Shown: positions 54,801 to 63,800 of the stretch, piece by piece | Position numbering within the stretch: position 1 is the stretch's first letter | How the letters are laid out: each line of letters starts with the position of its first letter | From: Pelecanus crispus | Taxonomy: Eukaryota > Chordata > Aves > Pelecaniformes > Pelecanidae | Length of the DNA: 64,000 nucleotides | Direction of reading: 5' to 3' | Assembly: GCF_030463565.1 (NCBI RefSeq) | Contig: NC_134643.1 | Span: 1,064,001 to 1,128,000, forward strand | Translations under genes and position numbers: made by a program | The notes under the pieces: model-generated | The model's database searches: none | Told to the model about the DNA's origin: nothing | Seen by the model: only the letters and a program-made list of their open reading frames with translations

Positions 54801-57800
54801 GTGCTGGCGGGGGGGGACCTGCTCCCTCGTGCCCCACCGGCACCGTGCGGCGCTGCCGGGAGGAGCGTGGTTTCTTTGCGGAGCGGTCACGGTCTCCAAG
54901 GAGACTGCAGAAAGGCGGCTGCCCCGCACCGTGCTGCTGGATCCCCTGGCAAAATCCTCCGCTCGCTACGGCGCTGCAGCCCCGGCGTGCGGGCGGTTGC
55001 CTTCTCCCTGCCTGCTGGGAGCCGCCGGGCTCGCTGCCGGGCTCGCTGCCGGTCATGCAGCACCGCTGCGGAGCAGGAGCTGCTTCCATTTTCCTCCGCT
55101 TCTTCCCTCTCCTACAAGAGCTGGAGCAGCCGGCGCCCGTCCTACCCTGGTCTCGGGGGGAGCCCGCGCGGCTGTGACGGCCGTAGCGATGAGATTCCGA
55201 AAATACCCCTTTGGGTGCTTGGTTTGCTGCTGCCACGCCAGCCTCCTGCTCGGACATCCTCAAACCAGGAGGGGTTGAGGTCCCGGCGCCGGTGCGAGCT
55301 CCCTTGCCCTTCGTGGTCTCCCCAACGCTGCTTGTGGGTGCCCTTGCCCCGCGCAGGAGCGAGTTTGGCCGCCTTGGCTTGTGGATGCCCCAGTTAAACC
55401 TCGTTTCTTTCTTTCTGGGTTTTATCCTTCTTTAGGATTTAGGCATTTTCATCTCTGGCTCTGCTTGTGCGGTTGCTTAATTACCTGTGAATGCAATTAA
55501 TGAAAGCTTTACCCCCCACCCCTTCCAGATCATTAGTTTTTTAAAAAAACAGAAAAAACATCCCAAAAACCCAACAAGCAATGGAGAAAACCCCATCCAG
55601 ACAAACCGGGCACCTTGCTCAGCTGTGTGCCCCTCTTCCCCCTCCCTGCCTCGGTGCTTTGCTGCTTGCAGGAGGGTGCTGTCTGCCCCTGAGCTCCCCC
55701 AGCCCCACGGGGCACCCTTGGGTGCTGCTGCTCCCTATTAATTAACCCCCGCTCCCGCTCCTACGATCTGGAGCTTTCTGCGCTTGGAGGCTCAGTGTGG
55801 GAGTCCCCGATCCTAGCTGCCTTTGCAAAGGTGCAGTCTGAGCTCAAGGCACGCACGCGTATCTATATATTGGGTTGATTTGGGGCTGGTTTGGGCTGTT
55901 CCGGAAGGCTTTACCCATGAGGTGCGGTGTGTGGGTCTGGCAGCTCCGTAGCGGAGCGCCGGGGCTCGGCAGCGTTGGCTGCGAGCTGCTCTGCCTGCAG
56001 TTGGGGCTAGACGCGTACCCACCGTAGTAGGTAGCACGTAGTTAGCGTGGCTCCGCCGGGGAGATCCATCTCCATCCCGCCGAGCGCAAATTGGTCCCAA
56101 GGCGCCTGATCGAGTAGATGGGAAATGACAAACTGAAAATTCAGCGTAATAAATTCCTACAGCCTTTCATCTCCCACCTTCATCACCCAGCGCGAAATGA
56201 ATCCTGAGAGCAGGAGCTGATAACATTTAATATCTCTATCACTCGACTCTGTTCAGGAGCGTAACGCATTCAGGTGAAGACGTATCTCCCGCCGCTGCCC
56301 AGGTGCTGGGTCTGCAGGTGCGGTGCCGGCGCCGTGGTGCGCGGTGCCGGTGCCGTGGTGCGCGGGGCCGGCTGGAGACCCCTCGCTGGGCCGGCCCCCT
56401 TGGTTTGGGGCAGCGGCTCTGGAGCAGGAGCGTTCGTGGCGATCCTTCCCCAGGCCGTGCCGTGCCACTGCCGTGGGCTTAGCGGCTCGTGGAGGCTGAG
56501 CTGTACCACCGCCCTCACCGCGGCTGGTGCTGCGCTCGACTCCGGTGAAATTGCCTGATCCTGGCCTGGCTGGGCTGGAGCCAGGGCTGGTTTCTGCCAC
56601 CTTTAAGCCCGCAGCACTCAGGCAAGGAGCCTGTTTCGCAGCAGGATCTCGTTTCGCAGCTGTGCTCCACGTCTGGGGCTCGAAACATGGGGCGCGCCAA
56701 TCTTCAGGGTGAGCGAGGCACCTCCGGGCGTGGGGAAGCCCTTCGCCATCGCTGCAGCTGGCGCCCGTTGCTCCGGCATCCCGCACCGCTCAGCCCTCGT
56801 ACCCCGTGCTGGGATATCTGTGCTCCGTCCGTCTTGGTGATGGATCTGGCCCTGCCGAAGCGGGTTGCCGGGTGCTTCGGATCCGACCGAAGGCAGAGCA
56901 GCCCGCGTACCGGCGGGCGGGCTGAGCGTGGGAGCAGCATCCCGTCCGGCAGCGCCGCCGGCACGTGGCTCCGTGGGATGGGAGGAAGAGCAAACCCCGG
57001 GGAGCAGCGGTGGCTCCGAATGCTCTGATCTGCCGGATCGGCTGCGTGGGCAGCAAGCGGGGATTCTGGCTCGGGGACTGGGGCTTTCCTGGGTCTGGGT
57101 GTCACCACCGTTCCTGGCATTCGGGAGGTTTCAGCTTTGCTTTTTTAATCAGAAATTCACTCCCTCGGACAGCTAAATTACAGAATCTCGTTAGTGGCTC
57201 TGTGCTCTAGCAAAGCTGTATTTGCCCAACTGATGCAACAGCAGGACAAATCTGCTCCAATCACGCAATTTATCTAAATTGATATCTTAATTGGTAATAC
57301 TCTTGGAGTGGGGGAGTCAAACACATGGACCCTGATTCAAAGAAAAAAAAAACAAACCAGGGAAAAAACCATCCGGCTGGTGGTGGGTTGGGTTTTTTTT
57401 GGATTCTGAAAGTGGGGCAGTGTCTCCCCTGGCCGGAGCGGGGCTGCGGGCAGGGATGCGATTGCTGCTGGAGACCCCGGGCTTTTGGCAGCACTGGGAC
57501 CCCTCCTCGGCCCTGGGAGCCAGAGGGAGGAGGTGGAAAGGGAATCGGGAGCAGGGATGTCCCGGCTCTTTCCCTGGCCGTGCCGCTGCTCCAGGACTCG
57601 ACATTCCCTGCCCCTGGCTGCGCAGCGGAGATAAGGTTGGCAGTGGGGGATTTCTTCAAGAATTGTATGAACGGCCCTGGGGCACCTTCCAGATGTATTT
57701 TTCGAGGACACAAAGCTAAGGCTGTCTGTTTTTTCCTGTTGATCCTGGACGCTGGCTCACGTCTCTCCACCTGCCCTGCACTGACACCAGCGGTGGGGTG

Positions 57801-60800
57801 CTGGGGAGGGCTCTCGGGCACCTTCGGGTGCCCCCGGCCAGGGTGCAGGGTGGTGGGTGTCCAGAGGAGCGGGACCCCGGTGCTGTGCCCGCTCCGGCTG
57901 CGAGGGCTCGCCGGCTGCCAGCGTGCAGCTGGAGCGATGGCAAGCCTCGCGTCCGCCGGGAGCACGTTTGGCGCGGCAGCAGCTAATTGCAAAGCTGACA
58001 CGAGCATCAGGGCTGTCACCGTGCCGGGCAAAGTTAGAGGAGCAGGCGCTGCTGCAAAGAGAAAGCAGTGAAAAGCTGGAAACGTCGGGAAGCTGGAAAT
58101 GGCTTCAGGAAAAGAAAAAAACAGATGGATTTGGGCTTGGATGGGTTTCTTTCCCCTCTCAGATGGGCTTGTGCGCGGGTTCCTTGGCTTTCTGATACGT
58201 TTCCAAAGGCAGGGAACTGCTGGCTCCCGTTGGGCTGCGAGCAGATGAGGGATTAGCTAGCCCCCGCGCCCGCCAGCCTCCGGAGAGCCAGAGCCGGCAC
58301 CCGTGAGGGGTCCTCGCCCCCGGCCGGCGGGGACCCTCACAGCCAGGGCTCAGCCTTGCACCGGCACCGGCAGGACCGGCGAGCCCGCAGCCATCAGGCT
58401 TGACGCACCGGGTGGTCTCGGCATCTCTGCTCGGCGGGGATGCGGGGTCCCGTGGTGCTCGCGGTACCGTTTCCCCTCTGGTCTCACGGTGGGGTGATGC
58501 TGGGCGAAACGCCCGTGGCCTTGTCCGTCTGTCCGCCCAGCCGGGCACAGCGTGTCCTGCCGCAGAGAGCAATGACGCCGGAAGGTCGGTGCCGGGGCCG
58601 CCGTGTGAAGACGCTGTGCGGCTCTGCTGGGCTTCGGCTCCTCACGTGGTGTTTGACTGCAAACCGCCGGCTCCCGGAGGTGCCGGTATTTAAGTCCTGA
58701 CAAGGATTTTTCTCTGCCTCGAATCTCGTGGGCGATCTGTCTTCCAGCGGCGTACCCCGGTGACCTTCGTCACCCCCTCGCCGCCAGGCAGTGACGAGCG
58801 GTGCCCGGATGAAGGCAGAGCGTCGGCCGTGCGGCGTGAGGGCGGGTGATGGACGGCGGCCCCCGGCAGCACCGCTGCTCCGGCTCCTCATCGTTCTGCC
58901 CCGTGGGCTCTCTGCCACGCTCCAGCAGATTCTTTAGAAAGAGCCATATTTTTACCCAAACCCCATCAAACGGCGGTACTTTCTCTCTGCTCCTTTCCCT
59001 GACGCTCGCTGATTGCCAGGATATTTATGTGAAGCTGGAAGCCCTTTGTAAAAACAATCTGCCCAGCTCGCTGCCAGCCCCGGCCGGCACCGCTGGAGCA
59101 GGAGCTGCCCGCGGCCGCACGGCTCGGGAAGGGCAGGGGATGGACCTCAAGGTCAAGGGCAGCCCGGCCTCCCCGAGCTGCTGGTTTTGATGCTGTTTGA
59201 GATGGGTTTATAACCCCGTTTGAGATTTGGGAAACGAGCTGTTCAGGAAGGATCCTGTCACGTCTGCTTTTAGCAATCGCAGCCGCTTTATCCCTGGAAA
59301 CGCGCTTTTCCTCCCAGCGTTGTGACGCTTTGGGGTACCCGATGGCGCGCGGGTCTCGCTGGCAGAGCCTCGGGCGCCTGTGGGTGCCTCGTCCCGCTCG
59401 GCCCCTCTCGGTGGGAGCCGCCCGCGGTCGGTGCCGCGCTCGGCGAGGCGAGGGCTGCTCAACAGATGGTTTGCAGGTGTCTGCCTGGTGCTTTTCTGCA
59501 GCAAGCCGGATTTTGGAGAGAGGGCGGCTGCGCTCGGCTTGGCAGAAGTTTGAACGTTAGCTGTGAACGCGGATCGGTTCCTCCTGTCCCTGCAGAGGCT
59601 CTTTTGGCATCCTCGGCTCGGCAGGCTCTGGGGAGCGCGGGCTGGAGACCGTGGCCTCTGCCAGGAGAGGCGGCGTTGCGGCACGGTGCGGCTGGCTGCA
59701 TCCCCGCCGTGCTGCCGGGGCGGTTGGGCGTTCGGCGGAGGCTGCTTGGAGGTGGCACGTTGGCCGGCGAGCAAAGCGCTCGGTTTGCCTTGCAAAGCTC
59801 CCCGGAGCTGTTCGGGTGACGGCACAAATAACGCTGGTTACGACGCCGATGGCGCGGCAGCCCAGGCTTGTTCAGTGCCGAAAATGGGGGAGCTGCTCCA
59901 AAAACCCCGATGCCCGGGTGGTTTTCCTCCGCGGCTCCCACCGTGCCTGCCAGCGCGCATCCCTCGCTGTGCGGGACAGCTCTGGCCAGGCTGGCTCCGC
60001 ATCCTCCGCCACGGGGCCGGGGGTCCGGAGGGCTCTGCCTGCTTGGGAGCTGCCCTGCGCTGCCGAAACCCTCGGATGCAGCTTGGGGTCCCCTCCGGGC
60101 TTCTCCGGTACCTTTCCCTCAGGGTTATTTTGTGCCTCGCTCCTTCCCTCCCCTGCCCGTGTGCCCCTCGGCAGAGCGTCAGCAGCTCTCGCCAGTGTCT
60201 CCGGTGCAGCGGTTTCTTTGCTGCAGCCTGCCCAAGCCGTCAGCGCGGTCTTTGAAGACACTTTGGTGGCTGGGAAGGAAGGAGGAACGCCTGGATCTGG
60301 CAGGAGGCTCGTTGGTCGGCTCCCTGGAAGTCCCCCCAGTAGGCAGAGCCACAGGCTGAGACGGGAGCACGGGGAAGGGGAGCTGCGCTGGGACTCCCCG
60401 AGGGCACAAATTACACGGGATGTGCGCCCTTGACTTTCCAAACTGGGCAATTTTGGGGCAGCAGCAATGTGTCCAGGCTGACTCTATCGGGCATCCTTTC
60501 TCTGTTTTTTTTAAAGTCTCTGGTACCAAACTCATCTCCTCTCGATCCCAGGGAGGCATTCAGGCTGCTCCCAAACTCGGCAGGGGTTTCCATCCCTTCC
60601 CAAGGAGGATCCCTCCTTTAGAATAGAACAGAACAGAACAGAATAGAATAGAATAGAATAGAATAGAATAGAATAGAATAGAATAGAATAGAATCATTAA
60701 AGTTGGAAAAGACTTCTAAGATCATCTAGTCCAACTGTCAACCCAACACCCCCATGTCCCAAAATGCCACATCTACACATTTTTTGAACCCCTCCAGGGC

Positions 60801-63800
60801 TGGGGACTCCCCCACCTCTCTGGGCAGCCTGGTCCAGTGCTTGGCCACTCTTGCCATGAAGAAATTTCTCCCAATATCCAACCTAAACCTCCCCTGGCGC
60901 AGCTTGAGCCCATTCCCTCTCGTCCCATCGCTGTTCCTTGGGAGCAGAGCCCGACCCCCCTCCCTGCCCCCTCCTGCCAGGAGCTGCAGAGCGATCAGGT
61001 CTCCCCTCAGCCTCCTCTTCTCCAGGCTGAACACCCCCAGCTCCCTCAGCCGCTCCCCACCAGCCCTGTGCTCCAGACCCTGCCCCAGCTCCGTTGCCCT
61101 TCTCTGGACACGCTCCAGCACCCCAATGTCCTCCTTGTGCTGGGGGGCCCAAAACTGGGCACAGCATTCCAGGTGCGGCCTCACCAGCGCCGAGCACAGG
61201 GGCACAATCACCTCCCTGCTCCTGCTGGCCACACTGTTCCTGACACAAGCCAGGATGCTGTTGGCCTTCTTGGCCACCTGGGCACACTGCTGGCTCATGT
61301 TCAGCCGCTGTCGACCAACACCCCCAGGTCCTTTTCGGCCAGGCAGCTCCCAGCCACTCTTCCCCCAGCCTGCAGCGCTGCATGGGGTTGTTGTGCCCCA
61401 AGTGCAGGACCCGGCACTTGGCCTTGTTGAACCTCACACAGTTGGCCTGGGCCCATGGGTCCAGCCTGGCCAGGTCCCTCTGCAGGGCCATCCTACCCTC
61501 CGGCAGATCGACACTCCCGCCTTGGCTTTCCTTGGCTCAATGCCCATCTGCTGGCCTCTCCCATTGCTTTGGGCCGTTCTGGGTGCCTTCCCCCTTCTAC
61601 AAGAGGAAATGGGCTCAAGCTGCGCCAGGGGAGGTTTAGGTTGGAAATTAGGAAAAATTTCTTTACGGAAAGGGTGGTCAAGAATTGGAACAGGCTGCCC
61701 AGAGAGGTGGTGGAGTCCCCATCCCTGGAAGTGTTCAAAAAATGGGTAGAGGTGGCACTTGGGCCATGGTTCAGTCTGGTCTACCCTTGATTGGTTTAGT
61801 GTGGGCTTGGTAGTGTAGGTTAATGGTTGGACTGGATGATCTTAAAGGTCTTTTCCAACCTAAACGATTCGATGATTCTATGATTCTATTCTATGATTCT
61901 AGTAACGGGTGGCTGAAGGCAACCGGCCTTGGGGGAACCTGGGGGATCCCCTGGCTCAGCCAAGCTCCCTGGGGACACCCAGCTTGTCGTCATCGTCCCC
62001 CGTTGGCGCAATGAGGATGGGTCCCTGTCTGCAGCAGCTCAAAGCCTGCGGTGGGTCGTGCCCGGCCGGCCCGGATCTCTGTGCCGGAGTTGAATTTGAG
62101 GCTACCGCAGCCGAGATGAACCCTGCCTGGTGAGGGATGCCGTATGGCCCCGCGGCAGCGGCCAGATCGCCTGCGAGGGCGGCGGGGTCCGCGTGGAGAG
62201 AGGATCTTGTTTCCCTATTTGTCGAGCAGTGTTTGTACTACGAAAAGCGCGCTGCACTCGACGAGCATAAAAGATTAATGAGAAGCAAACCCATGAACTC
62301 ATCAGTGTCTCATCTCCGCTAAATTACAGTTACAAGGATCATTGTAGCTCATCCATGTATTGTGTAACAGAACTGATTGCCGGCGTGGATGGCAATCCAC
62401 AGGCGCGCGGTGAGCCCTGCCACGCCGGCGGAGCGGTGCGGCGTAAAACGCTAAGTGCTCGGGCATATGGCCTTAATGTATTCTAAATATTGGCGGAGGA
62501 GAGGTGCATCTGAGGAGAGGCGGGAGCAGAAAGTGGGGGCACTGGAGTTCCCTGATCAATATTTAATAGGGGCTGCAGTAGCTTCCAGGGAGAAGACATA
62601 TGAAGTCAGCATGTTCTTGCAACCTGTTTTCTGCCCTCTGGGTAGTGTGCTTTTTCTAGTGTAAAAATGATTAGCTTGCATCTCTCCCCACCATTTCCTC
62701 TCTCCCTTCTCCCTAAGTCTTTCCACGGTGGGAAAGCAATTGTTTGGCATTTGATCCGGGACTCCGGATCGCTGAGATGCAGCAGCGTAGGGTGCTGAAT
62801 TCTGGGGTGGGGGCTTTTGGGGGGGGCTTCGGGCTGATCCAGCCCCCTGGTAAAATACCACTGCTTTATTGCAAGAGGGTTTTCCTCCCCTGGCTGAAAG
62901 CAAAGGTACAAACACGTGACGGCACAGCCAGAGCCTGGCTCCTGGGGGATCTGTCAGGGCCAGGTATGAGGCCTGATCCGGGTTGAATTAATTTGTGAGC
63001 TGGCACAGCTGGGTTCCTGTATGGATTACAGCCTCTGGCATCCCGGGAAATTGCTCATGGCTTAGAGAGCAAAAGCTTAGCTGCAAAAAAGAAAAGAAAA
63101 AAAACAACCCGAAAGCAGTAAAGCGGGCAGCGGCAGCGTGGAGGAGCAGAGGGTGGGCTGGTGACGGGCTGCGGGCCAGCCCCGGAGCTGTGGCTGATGC
63201 CGGTTTGGGGAGATGAGCAGGAGCTTGCCGGCAATTCCGGAGCAGCCTCTCTACGAGGCCACGGCTCCGTGACCGCAGGCAACAGCTAACTCGCAGCGCG
63301 CGGCTCCGGGGCCCGTGTCGCCGGGAGGAAGATGCAGCCGGGAGGAAGACGCAGCTTCAGACCATATGCTCTGCGAACAGCAGCAGCGCTTAAGCGCTCG
63401 GTCTTATTGATGCCTTGTAAGTAATAAGCCCCAAAGATCGGGCTGTGCGAAAATACTTCCCAAACAACTTACGTGCAAGTGTTGTAAGTCTTCTGACCCC
63501 GCAGAAGTGCCTGGTGTTTTGACACTGATGCTTTGAGGAGGATCCAGGCACCTGCCAGCTCGCATTTAAGAGGACAACGCTCCAGCCGGGCTTTGCGGCA
63601 TGCTCTCGGGGAGCTGCTCTGCTCGGAGAAGCTTCACCATCCCCAGCGCCCGCAGTCCAGAAGCGTTAAAGCAGAAACGGGCAGACCCGGCGTCCTCTGC
63701 GCCCGGCCGCCCAGCTTCTCGGGGTCTGACGCCGTGCTAAGGCTGTGGCAAATGCTTCTCGGTCTGCTGGGCGAGCGTGAAAACGCTGACGGGAGAATGA

